NCBI GenBank assembly: GCA_032717465.1
Contig: CM064681.1
Coordinates: 13,665,954 to 13,729,953, forward strand
DNA from: Coenobita brevimanus
Taxonomy: Eukaryota > Arthropoda > Malacostraca > Decapoda > Coenobitidae
Direction of reading: 5' to 3'
DNA length: 64,000 nt
Position 1 is the stretch's first letter. Every line of letters starts with the position of its first letter. Shown here piece after piece: positions 11,676 through 24,877 of this stretch. The notes under the pieces are model-generated. The model was not told where the DNA came from. It saw nothing but the letters and a program-made list of their open reading frames with translations, and did not search any database. Both the position numbers and the translations under genes were made by a program.

Positions 11676-14600
11676 TGTGTCTCTGTGTGAATGTTCTTCC
11701 CTTCTTAGAAGCCATTTGTTACTCACTGTTTCTTTCTACATTTTACTTGGTCAGACATACACATTATTTACGTATCTACCTACGAAAAGTAATCCTCATA
11801 CAGTCTTCTTAGAGAAGGGAAGACATATTAGCCTGAGAATAAGTTATTTGCTGGGTAAAAGCATATTTAACAAAAGACAACCAACTTGTGTGAGAAAAGT
11901 GTAGAAAACAGGATGGGTCTAACCCAACTGCCGTTCCGTTCTACAGACTAGCCAGATGCTAACTTGTGTGAGGAAAGTACATAAATCAGGAAGGGTCTAC
12001 CCCAACTGGCGCTCCCTTCGACAAAATAGCCACATGCAAAATTGTGTAAGGAGAGTATAAAAAACAGGAAGGGTCTGCCACAACTGCCGCTCCCTTCGAC
12101 AAAATAACCTTGGTGTTCGAATGAGCAAACATGAACAACTTTATTTGAAAAACAGAGGAGGATACATGGTTTGATCTATTCCACCTTTAATTTTTTCTGG
12201 AGAAGCACAAAGTCAAAGAATGTCTCCGTGACAGATTAATGATCTCTCCGAGGTTACGTCTGCAGTGACCTAAAATGATACAAATACATAATTTTGGAGG
12301 AGCATCGAAGTGGTTATGTAACTGGTTGTGCATATATTTATTGCGACAATGAATGTTTTTGACAGCTTCTTCCATTTTTCAACTGTGAGAATATTATGTC
12401 CATTTTTTCAGTTACTTCTTGTACCAATTAATAAGTTGTCATAAATTGCAACGTTGAATTTAAACATGAATTTAATTATGTCACACAGGTGCCTTCTTCC
12501 AGAGAATAAGATTTTCCCTCTTGTAACCCCTCCATTTAAATATAATCATCTGGCGTTTACCAAAATTAAAAAGGCGTACGGTGGAAGGCGTCACCACTGC
12601 AGTGATAGGATCATTTTAGGTTGCAAGTATGGTGAATGAGGTGTATTTACGGCAGTTATGGTAATTGGGGTGTAGTTTATGGCAGGCGTTTTAAATGGGG
12701 TGTCATTTACGCCAGGTGTTGTGAATGAGGTGTAGTTTATGGCAGGCGTCGTAAATGATGTATAGTTAATGGCAGACTTTGTGCATGAGGTGTAATTTAC
12801 GGCAGGTTTGGTAAATGAGGTGTAATTTATAGCAGGTATTGTGATGAGGTGTAATTTAGTCATTCTGGGCAGGAATGGTGCATGGCGTGAAGTTTATGGC
12901 AGGTGTGGTGAATAAGATGTAGTTTATGGCAGGTGTGGTGAATAAGATGTAGTTTATGGCAGGTGAGGTGAATGGGGTGAAGTTTTTGACAGATGTGGTG
13001 AATCAAAGTGTTACTTTGACGCAGCTGTGGTGAATGAGGTGTGATGCAGTGAATGATGATTGATGTGAATGATGAATAGTAAGATGAATGAAGTGTGGCA
13101 AGGTGAATGAGATATAGTGAGGTGAGTGAAGTGTGGTGTAATGAATGAGGTGTCATGAGGTGACTGGCGTGTAGTGAAGCTAATGAGATGTGGGAGGATG
13201 AATGTATGGTGTGATGAATAAGGTTTGGTGTGGTGAACGTAGTGCATGTTGTGGTGAAAGTGCGTGGTGGTACAGCGTCAATCACTAACCCGCTCCCTCA
13301 TCACCACACCATCACATTCCCTTGCATCATAAACAGAGGGAGGGTGGGTGTCGGTCAGACACAATGGCCATTTTGGATCAAGAAACACCTTGCTTCTTTC
13401 CCCCTTGAATCCCAGACATTTTTTATTGGCATTCTTGCCTTTTCTTATCATTATACTGGTTTATTCTTTCCACATCTATAAAATTACATTCAGCACTGGC
13501 GATACATCTAGTAGTGACAAGGAAAATAATGCTATATCAAATCTCTCTAGTTTAAAAAATCTCTTCTGTGTTCAATAAAAGCGTCTAAAAGTAATAATAA
13601 AACAAATGATATTATCCCGTCGAAGGGGTTAACTATTTCAACAAGATGACATATCTCACATTATTCTTGGTACCCTGGTGGTGGAGAGAGCTTACCTCCG
13701 CCTTGATTATAGAGTATAAAGTCAAACTGGGAAAAGTCTGACCCTGACCTCTTGACAAAAATTCAAGATCGTAGCAAAATGTTCAAGGTCACATGTCATG
13801 AATGTAGCATGAAATGAACAGATTTTATGCAAGGAATATTATGACTGTCTCATGTCTTGGTCCCTTGTCTTTATTTTGTTTCAAGACATTCATCTTGGCT
13901 TTTCACCTTGTCATTTAAAGTTGAGTCACTTAATCTACTGTCAATCCTCCATCCCTAATCTATATTTGAAGCATATCCATCCAATAGACATATTTTGTCA
14001 TGATCATGACCTTGACTTATGGCCTATTGCGCCCAAAATTTAATCATTATTTCCTCTGATGGTTTTTATTTCGTTTTCTTCATCTGGTGAAAATTCCATT
14101 GAAAAATTTCCCCATACCGGCAGTGGTGGCAAGGGAGAGCGTGACCAATTAACCGAACCAACCAGATAACCCTGGCTCAGTTAAAAATTGGTGATGAAGG
14201 GGTTAAAGCTATCAGTACTTAGCTATGATTAACACAACTATCACTGCTGGTAACATTATATCATCACTACTATTATAATCATCTAACTCACTACCATAAC
14301 TGCCACATTGTTCATAGCTACCATTGATGATAATATATCATCACTGCTCTTATCATCGTCTAACTCACTACTATAACTGCCACAATGTTGACAACTACCA
14401 ATGCTGGTAACATTATATCATCATTACTATTACCACCTCCTAAACCATAACAGCCACCCTCTTCACAACTACCTTTGCCGGTAAAATTATATCATCACTA
14501 CTATTATATCCCTCTAAATCACTTCCATAACTGCCACACTGTTCCCAACTACAATTCCTGGTACCATTTTATCATCACTACTATTATCATCGTCTGACTC

Positions 14601-16376
14601 ACTACCATAACTACCATAGTGTTCACAACTATCACTGCTAATAACATAATAGTTTAGTCGTCTATCTCACTATCATAAGAGCCATATTGTTCATCAGTAT
14701 CACTGCTACCACAGTCAACATCACTATCACCAGCACAATTAACACAATTATAAGCACCATCACTATCACTGCGGCTAGCGCTATCCATATCACTGCTATC
14801 ACAGTCATCACCACTATCATCATCACAATTAACACACTAGTACCATAGCTATCACTTCGACTAGCGCTATCCTTATCGCTGTCATCACAGTCAACATCTC
14901 TGTCACCAACACAATTAATACAACTATCAGCATCATCACAATCACTACGGCTAACTACCCTCATCCTCACGACAGTCACCATTATCATCATAAGCGTCAC
15001 TGCGAAGAATACTAAGTCTTTGTAAGTAAGTACCACTATCACAACTACCTCTGTTTTCACTATCACCATAGCCTCAACTACCACTATCATCTTAATCACC
15101 GCAACCACACCTAACACTATAATCACATTTACAACTGCAACAATTACTATGAATATAATCATCACTATCATCATTACGACTATTACCACAATCATTGTTT
15201 CCAAAGTTACTGCTCCACAATTGCCAATGACTATCATAATCATTACTACCGCAACTGTCACTACGATAATCATCACAACCATTACTACCGCAACTGTCAC
15301 TACGATAACCATCACAACCACAATTACCACACTTATAATCTCTGTTACCACTGTTTACCACTACCACCATCACCGCTTCCACAACTACAAGTAGCTCCAC
15401 ATCTGTATGGATGACAGGGATGCTGATGGTGAACACTGCCTATAAAGGTGACAAAAATCGTCGCCTTTACTTCTTCTTGTTAACATACATGATTTTATTC
15501 AGCTTAAGAGAAAATCTTTTCTTATCTACGGTTGATAATAGTCCTCATCAGCATTTTAATGAAAGAAATGTTAACTATTTCACTCCTGTTGCGCCAAACT
15601 TTTCTATCCACTTCATCTAATGTTGAATATGGTCTCCATCAGCCTTCTAATAACAGAAATGTTGACTATACCACTCCTGCTGCGCCAAACCTTTCTATTC
15701 ACTTCAGATGTGTGGCCTCTTTTCGTCTAACCTTTAACAAACGTCCAGTAACTGTCTCAGAACATGAGAAATCCTAACTATTTGGTTTTTGCTATTGCTG
15801 AACGATTTTCATTATGTTATGGGTGGCCCACGTAGTGTAAGGGATAAGAAAGGATAAAACCAGTTCATATATAACATCACAGCTGCACTAAGGAACAACG
15901 ACAGGTTTTAATATTCCAGGCTGTCTATAACTGATGCGCGGTGGCAGATGTGTTGGTCTGGTTAGCTTTGGTTTTGGTAGTGGCTGCACAGACACACACA
16001 TTCAGTACACGAGGTAATCTGGCGAGGGGGTGGCAAGGGTACAGGGCTTGTGACCCAACAGGGTATCTCTGACTCTCAGGGTACTCCCCCCCAAGATGCT
16101 TCTCGGCGAAGTCCAGGGCTGAAATTCATCAACAAACTTACAATCAAACCCTCTCCTAACTAAGATTGGTTCCCGTATTCTCACAGGTCAAAGAGACTCC
16201 GTACCGCCTTTCCCTTACCAGCTCACTTCTGTGCATGCCGCGTTAATATTATGCTGTGTTTGTGCCAACTGTGTCGATGTTAAGATGTAAAAGGCATACA
16301 AGAGAATATAAAGGTGAAATGTACCAATGTTTTGCTATGGAAAGAGGTACTGGAAGACCTTCCCACCTCTTTGAGG

Positions 16377-16583
16377 GCAGGGTGGCACAGTGGTAGAGCG
16401 TCGGACTCGGGACCGAGGGGTCGTGAGTTCGAGCTACACCCGGTAGCTGCCATGCAGGGAAGGGGAGCGCCCTGTTGTCACCTAGCAGGGCTATATGATC
16501 TACTAAGGTCTAGCTCCGGGAAACATTTCCCTTTCCCTTCCCCCCTCTTTCTTTTGTATATTACACCCGACTATTCCCCTGTA
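16377..16583 (+). mobile_element. tRNA-derived SINE, unit 3
   Basis: Unit 3 copy of the SINE at 3494, carried by unit duplication and with the same flanks. Confidence 0.7.
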
Positions 16584-17449
16584 TTATATTTATGTCTTTC
16601 ACAGGTCGACACAGGTTGGGAAAATAACAAACCACAGAAGATTAACGTGGCATATGTAAGAATAAACTGATAAGGAAGAGGCGCTACAGAGTCACCTTAG
16701 GTGAGGAGAATACGAGCCTTGGTTTTCCCAGGAAGAACAAGATGTTGGGAAAATGTCTGTGCTTTCCTTTCTTTGTCCTTCCTGGAAATACTGATCTGAG
16801 TGAGGCCGGGGAAGTGATGGTAAGTTTGTGTAGTGAATCTTGGCTCGGAAGCATCTGGCTGGACCCTCACACACCCACACACGCCACTATCAACACCCGG
16901 TGGATTAGGCCTGGCCAGAACCTGACTATACTAAGTGCAGGTTATGACAGGGACACCACTGGAAAAAAAACGAGCCGGGACGCTACCTCCTGGGTGGCTT
17001 GGAAACGCGTCCAGAAACTCACATGCGCATGCGCTTGATTATGCAATTGCAAGCACACACACGTGAATAGATATGAAAATGAATGGAAATGTTAAAATTA
17101 CGGGATTAGTTTTCACAGGTAGCTTCAATTTAAGTAGTTATTGTCAAAATCGAAGATGTTGCTGTGTTATGCAATAGTCAGTATCAGTTTCAGAGTATGC
17201 AGTATTATCAAAAATGACTAAAACTGACATTGTTTAGTATACTGGTACAGGGAACAGAATGATCCCGTAAGCACTCTCTGCCCATCAGTGGCCCAGTGAT
17301 ACGATGTATCCGTAAACGAGGCTGTACCGGAAAAGTAGCCATTAATTCACACGAACTCATTCTGTCTTTGCCACGATAGAACCTGTCGCAATATACAGTA
17401 TGTTGAACATTTATGCTTAATTGGTGGAGTGAATTATTATGGCAAAGGA

Positions 17450-17451
<2 letters not shown>

Positions 17452-17523
<72 letters not shown>
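17452..17523. repeat. (GT)n tract, unit 3
   Basis: A single GT run with the same flanks as in unit 2. Confidence 0.95.
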
Positions 17524-17525
<2 letters not shown>

Positions 17526-20500
17526 TGTGTCTCTGTGTGAATGTTCTTCCCTTCTTAGAAGCCATTTGTTACTCACTGTTTCTTTCTACATTTTACTTGG
17601 TCAGACATACACATTATTTACGTATCTACCTACGAAAAGTAATCCTCATACAGTCTTCTTAGAGAAGGGAAGACATATTAGCCTGAGAATAAGTTATTTG
17701 CTGGGTAAAAGCATATTTAACAAAAGACAACCAACTTGTGTGAGAAAAGTGTAGAAAACAGGATGGGTCTAACCCAACTGCCGTTCCGTTCTACAAACTA
17801 GCCAGATGCTAACTTGTGTGAGGAAAGTACATAAATCAGGAAGGGTCTACCCCAACTGCCGCTCCCTTCGACAAAATAGCCACATGCTAAATTGTGTAAG
17901 GAGAGTATAAAAAACAGGAAGGGTCTGCCACAACTGCCGCTCCCTTCGACAAAATAACCTTGGTGTTCGAATGAGCAAACATGAACAACTTTATTTGAAA
18001 AACAGAGGAGGATACATGGTTTGATCTATTCCACCTTTAATTTTTTCTGGAGAAGCACAAAGTCAAAGAATGTCTCCGTGACAGATTAATGATCTCTCCG
18101 AGGTTACGTCTGCAGTGACCTAAAATGATACAAATACATAATTTTGGAGGAGCATCGAAGTGGTTATGTAACTGGTTGTGCATATATTTATTGCGACAAT
18201 GAATGTTTTTGACAGCTTCTTCCATTTTTCAACTGTGAGAATATTATGTCCATTTTTTCAGTTACTTCTTGTACCAATTAATAAGTTGTCATAAATTGCA
18301 ACGTTGAATTTAAACATGAATTTAATTATGTCACACAGGTGCCTTCTTCCAGAGAATAAGATTTTCCCTCTTGTAACCCCTCCATTTAAATATAATCATC
18401 TGGCGTTTACCAAAATTAAAAAGGCGTACGGTGGAAGGCGTCACCATTGCAGTGATAGGATCATTTTAGGTTGCAAGTATGGTGAATGAGGTGTATTTAC
18501 GGCAGTTATGGTAATTGGGGTGTAGTTTATGGCAGGCGTTTTAAATGGGGTGTCATTTACGCCAGGTGTTGTGAATGAGGTGTAGTTTATGGCAGGCGTC
18601 GTAAATGATGTATAGTTAATGGCAGACTTTGTGCATGAGGTGTAATTTACGGCAGGTTTGGTAAATGAGGTGTAATTTATAGCAGGTATTGTGATGAGGT
18701 GTAATTTAGTCATTCTGGGCAGGAATGGTGCATGGCGTGAAGTTTATGGCAGGTGTGGTGAATAAGATGTAGTTTATGGCAGGTGTGGTGAATAAGATGT
18801 AGTTTATGGCAGGTGAGGTGAATGGGGTGAAGTTTTTGACAGATGTGGTGAATCAAAGTGTTACTTTGACGCAGCTGTGGTGAATGAGGTGTGATGCAGT
18901 GAATGATGATTGATGTGAATGATGAATAGTAAGATGAATGAAGTGTGGCAAGGTGAATGAGATATAGTGAGGTGAGTGAAGTGTGGTGTAATGAATGAGG
19001 TGTCATGAGGTGACTGGCGTGTAGTGAAGCTAATGAGATGTGGGAGGATGAATGTATGGTGTGATGAATAAGGTTTGGTGTGGTGAACGTAGTGCATGTT
19101 GTGGTGAAAGTGCGTGGTGGTACAGCGTCAATCACTAACCCGCTCCCTCATCACCACACCATCACATTCCCTTGCATCATAAACAGAGGGAGGGTGGGTG
19201 TCGGTCAGACACAATGGCCATTTTGGATCAAGAAACACCTTGCTTCTTTCCCCCTTGAATCCCAGACATTTTTTATTGGCATTCTTGCCTTTTCTTATCA
19301 TTATACTGGTTTATTCTTTCCACATCTATAAAATTACATTCAGCACTGGCGATACATCTAGTAGTGACAAGGAAAATAATGCTATATCAAATCTCTCTAG
19401 TTTAAAAAATCTCTTCTGTGTTCAATAAAAGCGTCTAAAAGTAATAATAAAACAAATGATATTATCCCGTCGAAGGGGTTAACTATTTCAACAAGATGAC
19501 ATATCTCACATTATTCTTGGTACCCTGGTGGTGGAGAGAGCTTACCTCCGCCTTGATTATAGAGTATAAAGTCAAACTGGGAAAAGTCTGACCCTGACCT
19601 CTTGACAAAAATTCAAGATCGTAGCAAAATGTTCAAGGTCACATGTCATGAATGTAGCATGAAATGAACAGATTTTATGCAAGGAATATTATGACTGTCT
19701 CATGTCTTGGTCCCTTGTCTTTATTTTGTTTCAAGACATTCATCTTGGCTTTTCACCTTGTCATTTAAAGTTGAGTCACTTAATCTACTGTCAATCCTCC
19801 ATCCCTAATCTATATTTGAAGCATATCCATCCAATAGACATATTTTGTCATGATCATGACCTTGACTTATGGCCTATTGCGCCCAAAATTTAATCATTAT
19901 TTCCTCTGATGGTTTTTATTTCGTTTTCTTCATCTGGTGAAAATTCCATTGAAAAATTTCCCCATACCGGCAGTGGTGGCAAGGGAGAGCGTGACCAATT
20001 AACCGAACCAACCAGATAACCCTGGCTGAGTTAAAAATTGGTGATGAAGGGGTTAAAGCTATCAGTACTTAGCTATCATTAACACAACTATCACTGCTGG
20101 TAACATTATATCATCACTACTATTATATTCGTCTATCTCACTGCCATAACTGCCACAGTGTTCACAACAAACACGGCGTTTAACATTATTTCATCACTAC
20201 TATTATAATCGTCTAACTCACTGTCATAAATGCCACATTGATCACGACTACCACTGCTCGTAACAGTATATCATCACTACTATTATAATCATTTAACTCA
20301 CTACCATAACTGCCACATTGTTCATAGCTACCATTGATGATAATATATCATCACTGCTCTTATCATCGTCTAACTCACTACTATAACTGCCACAATGTTG
20401 ACAACTACCAATGCTGGTAACATTATATCATCATTACTATTACCACCTCCTAAACCATAACAGCCACCCTCTTCACAACTACCTTTGCCGGTAAAATTAT

Positions 20501-22386
20501 ATCATCACTACTATTATATCCCTCTAAATCACTTCCATAACTGCCACACTGTTCCCAACTACAATTCCTGGTACCATTTTATCATCACTACTATTATCAT
20601 CGTCTGACTCACTACCATAACTACCATAGTGTTCACAACTATCACTGCTAATAACATAATAGTTTAGTCGTCTATCTCACTATCATAAGAGCCATATTGT
20701 TCATCAGTATCACTGCTACCACAGTCAACATCACTATCACCAGCACAATTAACACAATTATAAGCACCATCACTATCACTGCGGCTAGCGCTATCCATAT
20801 CACTGCTATCACAGTCATCACCACTATCATCATCACAATTAACACACTAGTACCATAGCTATCACTTCGACTAGCGCTATCCTTATCGCTGTCATCACAG
20901 TCAACATCTCTGTCACCAACACAATTAATACAACTATCAGCATCATCACAATCACTACGGCTAACTACCCTCATCCTCACGACAGTCACCATTATCATCA
21001 TAAGCGTCACTGCGAAGAATACTAAGTCTTTGTAAGTAAGTACCACTATCACAACTACCTCTGTTTTCACTATCACCATAGCCTCAACTACCACTATCAT
21101 CTTAATCACCGCAACCACACCTAACACTATAATCACATTTACCACTGCAACAATTACTATGAATATAATCATCACTATCATCATTACGACTATTACCACA
21201 ATCATTGTTTCCAAAGTTACTGCTCCACAATTGCCAATGACTATCATAATCATTACTAGTACAACTGTCACTACGATAATCATCATAATCATTACTACCG
21301 CAACTGTCACTACGATAACCATCACAACCACAATTACCACACTTATAATCTCTGTTACCACTGTTTACCACTACCACCATCACCGCTTCCACAACTACAA
21401 GTAGCTCCACATCTGTATGGATGACAGGGATGCTGATGGTGAACACTGCCTATAAAGGTGACAAAAATCGTCGCCTTTACTTCTTCTTGTTAACATACAT
21501 GATTTTATTCAGCTTAAGAGAAAATCTTTTCTTATCTACGGTTGATAATAGTCCTCATCAGCATTTTAATGAAAGAAATGTTAACTATTTCACTCCTGTT
21601 GCGCCAAACTTTTCTATCCACTTCATCTAATGTTGAATATGGTCTCCATCAGCCTTCTAATAACAGAAATGTTGACTATACCACTCCTGCTGCGCCAAAC
21701 CTTTCTATTCACTTCAGATGTGTGGCCTCTTTTCGTCTAACCTTTAACAAACGTCCAGTAACTGTCTCAGAACATGAGAAATCCTAACTATTTGGTTTTT
21801 GCTATTGCTGAACGATTTTCATTATGTTATGGGTGGCCCACGTAGTGTAAGGGATAAGAAAGGATAAAACCAGTTCATATATAACATCACAGCTGCACTA
21901 AGGAACAACAACAGGTTTTAATATTCCAGGCTGTCTATAACTGATGCGCGGTGGCAGATGTGTTGGTCTGGTTAGCTTTGGTTTTGGTAGTGGCTGCACA
22001 GACACACACATTCAGTACACGAGGTAATCTGGCGAGGGGGTGGCAAGGGTACAGGGCTTGTGACCCAACAGGGTATCTCTGACTCTCAGGGTACTCCCCC
22101 CCAAGATGCTTCTCGGCGAAGTCCAGGGCTGAAATTCATCAACAAACTTACAATCAAACCCTCTCCTAACTAAGATTGGTTCCCGTATTCTCACAGGTCA
22201 AAGAGACTCCGTACCGCCTTTCCCTTACCAGCTCACTTCTGTGCATGCCGCGTTAATATTATGCTGTGTTTGTGCCAACTGTGTCGATGTTAAGATGTAA
22301 AAGGCATACAAGAGAATATAAAGGTGAAATGTACCAATGTTTTGCTATGGAAAGAGGTACTGGAAGACCTTCCCACCTCTTTGAGG

Positions 22387-22593
22387 GCAGGGTGGCACAG
22401 TGGTAGAGCGTCGGACTCGGGACCGAGGGGTCGTGAGTTCGAGCTACACCCGGTAGCTGCCATGCAGGGAAGGGGAGCGCCCTGTTGTCACCTAGCAGGG
22501 CTATATGATCTACTAAGGTCTAGCTCCGGGAAACATTTCCCTTTCCCTTCCCCCCTCTTTCTTTTGTATATTACACCCGACTATTCCCCTGTA
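22387..22593 (+). mobile_element. tRNA-derived SINE, unit 4
   Basis: Unit 4 copy of the SINE at 3494, carried by unit duplication. Unit 5 ends before reaching this position. Confidence 0.7.
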
Positions 22594-23462
22594 TTATATT
22601 TATGTCTTTCACAGGTCGACACAGGTTGGGAAAATAACAAACCACAGAAGATTAACGTGGCATATGTAAGAATAAACTGATAAGGAAGAGGCGCTACAGA
22701 GTCACCTTAGGTGAGGAGAATACGAGCCTTGGTTTTCCCAGGAAGAACAAGATGTTGGGAAAATGTCTGTGCTTTCCTTTCTTTGTCCTTCCTGGAAATA
22801 CTGATCTGAGTGAGGCCGGGGAAGTGATGGTAAGTTTGTGTAGTGAATCTTGGCTCGGAAGCATCTGGCTGGACCCTCACACACCCACACACGCCACTAT
22901 CAACACCCGGTGGATTAGGCCTGGCCAGAACCTGACTATACTAAGTGCAGGTTATGACAGGGACACCACTGGAAAAAAAAAAACGAGCCGGGACGCTACC
23001 TCCTGGGTGGCTTGGAAACGCGTCCAGAAACTCACATGCGCATGCGCTTGATTATGCAATTGCAAGCACACACACGTGAATAGATATGAAAATGAATGGA
23101 AATGTTAAAATTACGGGATTAGTTTTCACAGGTAGCTTCAATTTAAGTAGTTATTGTCAAAATCGAAGATGTTGCTGTGTTATGCAATAGTCAGTATCAG
23201 TTTCAGAGTATGCAGTATTATCAAAAATGACTAAAACTGACATTGTTTAGTATACTGGTACAGGGAACAGAATGATCCCGTAAGCACTCTCTGCCCATCA
23301 GTGGCCCAGTGATACGATGTATCCGTAAACGAGGCTGTACCGGAAAAGTAGCCATTAATTCACACGAACTCATTCTGTCTTTGCCACGATAGAACCTGTC
23401 GCAATATACAGTATGTTGAACATTTATGCTTAATTGGTGGAGTGAATTATTATGGCAAAGGA

Positions 23463-23464
<2 letters not shown>

Positions 23465-23547
<83 letters not shown>
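23465..23547. repeat. (GT)n tract, unit 4
   Basis: A single GT run, slightly longer than in units 2 and 3, with the same flanks. Confidence 0.95.
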
Positions 23548-23548
<1 letters not shown>

Positions 23549-24877
23549 TGTGTCTCTGTGTGAATGTTCTTCCCTTCTTAGAAGCCATTTGTTACTCACT
23601 GTTTCTTTCTACATTTTACTTGGTCAGACATACACATTATTTACGTATCTACCTACGAAAAGTAATCCTCATACAGTCTTCTTAGAGAAGGGAAGACATA
23701 TTAGCCTGAGAATAAGTTATTTGCTGGGTAAAAGCATATTTAACAAAAGACAACCAACTTGTGTGAGAAAAGTGTAGAAAACAGGATGGGTCTAACCCAA
23801 CTGCCGTTCCGTTCTACAAACTAGCCAGATGCTAACTTGTGTGAGGAAAGTACATAAATCAGGAAGGGTCTACCCCAACTGCCGCTCCCTTCGACAAAAT
23901 AGCCACATGCTAAATTGTGTAAGGAGAGTATAAAAAACAGGAAGGGTCTGCCACAACTGCCGCTCCCTTCGACAAAATAACCTTGGTGTTCGAATGAGCA
24001 AACATGAACAACTTTATTTGAAAAACAGAGGAGGATACATGGTTTGATCTATTCCACCTTTGATTTTTTCTGGAGAAGCACAAAGTCAAAGAATGTCTCC
24101 GTGACAGATTAATGATCTCTCCGAGGTTACGTCTGCAGTGACCTAAAATGATACAAATACATAATTTTGGAGGAGCATCGAAGTGGTTATGTAACTGGTT
24201 GTGCATATATTTATTGCGACAATGAATGTTTTTGACAGCTTCTTCCATTTTTCAACTGTGAGAATATTATGTCCATTTTTTCAGTTACTTCTTGTACCAA
24301 TTAATAAGTTGTCATAAATTGCAACGTTGAATTTAAACATGAATTTAATTATGTCACACAGGTGCCTTCTTCCAGAGAATAAGATTTTCCCTCTTGTAAC
24401 CCCTCCATTTAAATATAATCATCTGGCGTTTACCAAAATTAAAAAGGCGTACGGTGGAAGGCGTCACCACTGCAGTGATAGGATCATTTTAGGTTGCAAG
24501 TATGGTGAATGAGGTGTATTTACGGCAGTTATGGTAATTGGGGTGTAGTTTATGGCAGGCGTTTTAAATGGGGTGTCATTTACGCCAGGTGTTGTGAATG
24601 AGGTGTAGTTTATGGCAGGCGTCGTAAATGATGTATAGTTAATGGCAGACTTTGTGCATGAGGTGTAATTTACGGCAGGTTTGGTAAATGAGGTGTAATT
24701 TATAGCAGGTATTGTGATGAGGTGTAATTTAGTCATTCTGGGCAGGAATGGTGCATGGCGTGAAGTTTATGGCAGGTGTGGTGAATAAGATGTAGTTTAT
24801 GGCAGGTGTGGTGAATAAGATGTAGTTTATGGCAGGTGAGGTGAATGGGGTGAAGTTTTTGACAGATGTGGTGAATC

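Larger units (their letters stand above)
6278..13004. repeat. Macrosatellite unit 2, longest copy with retained LINE
   Basis: This is the longest unit. It keeps 716 bp of a minus-strand LINE (9548-10263) absent from units 1, 3 and 4, and has a single GT tract with no minus-strand SINE. Its 87 bp minisatellite block is full length. The rest matches unit 1 at high identity. Confidence 0.9.
13005..18854. repeat. Macrosatellite unit 3, shortest complete copy
   Basis: The 87 bp minisatellite near 14220-14650 lacks about two repeats compared with units 1, 2 and 4. This deletion and the variants 'ggctcagtt' (~14174) and 'ttacaactgc' (~15128) are shared with unit 5 but not with unit 4 between them. 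Confidence 0.9.
18855..24877. repeat. Macrosatellite unit 4
   Basis: The 87 bp minisatellite is full length (20055-20665), as in units 1 and 2, while the first ~1.1 kb matches units 3 and 5. It has the longest GT tract (23465-23547) and the longest A run near 22972. Confidence 0.9.
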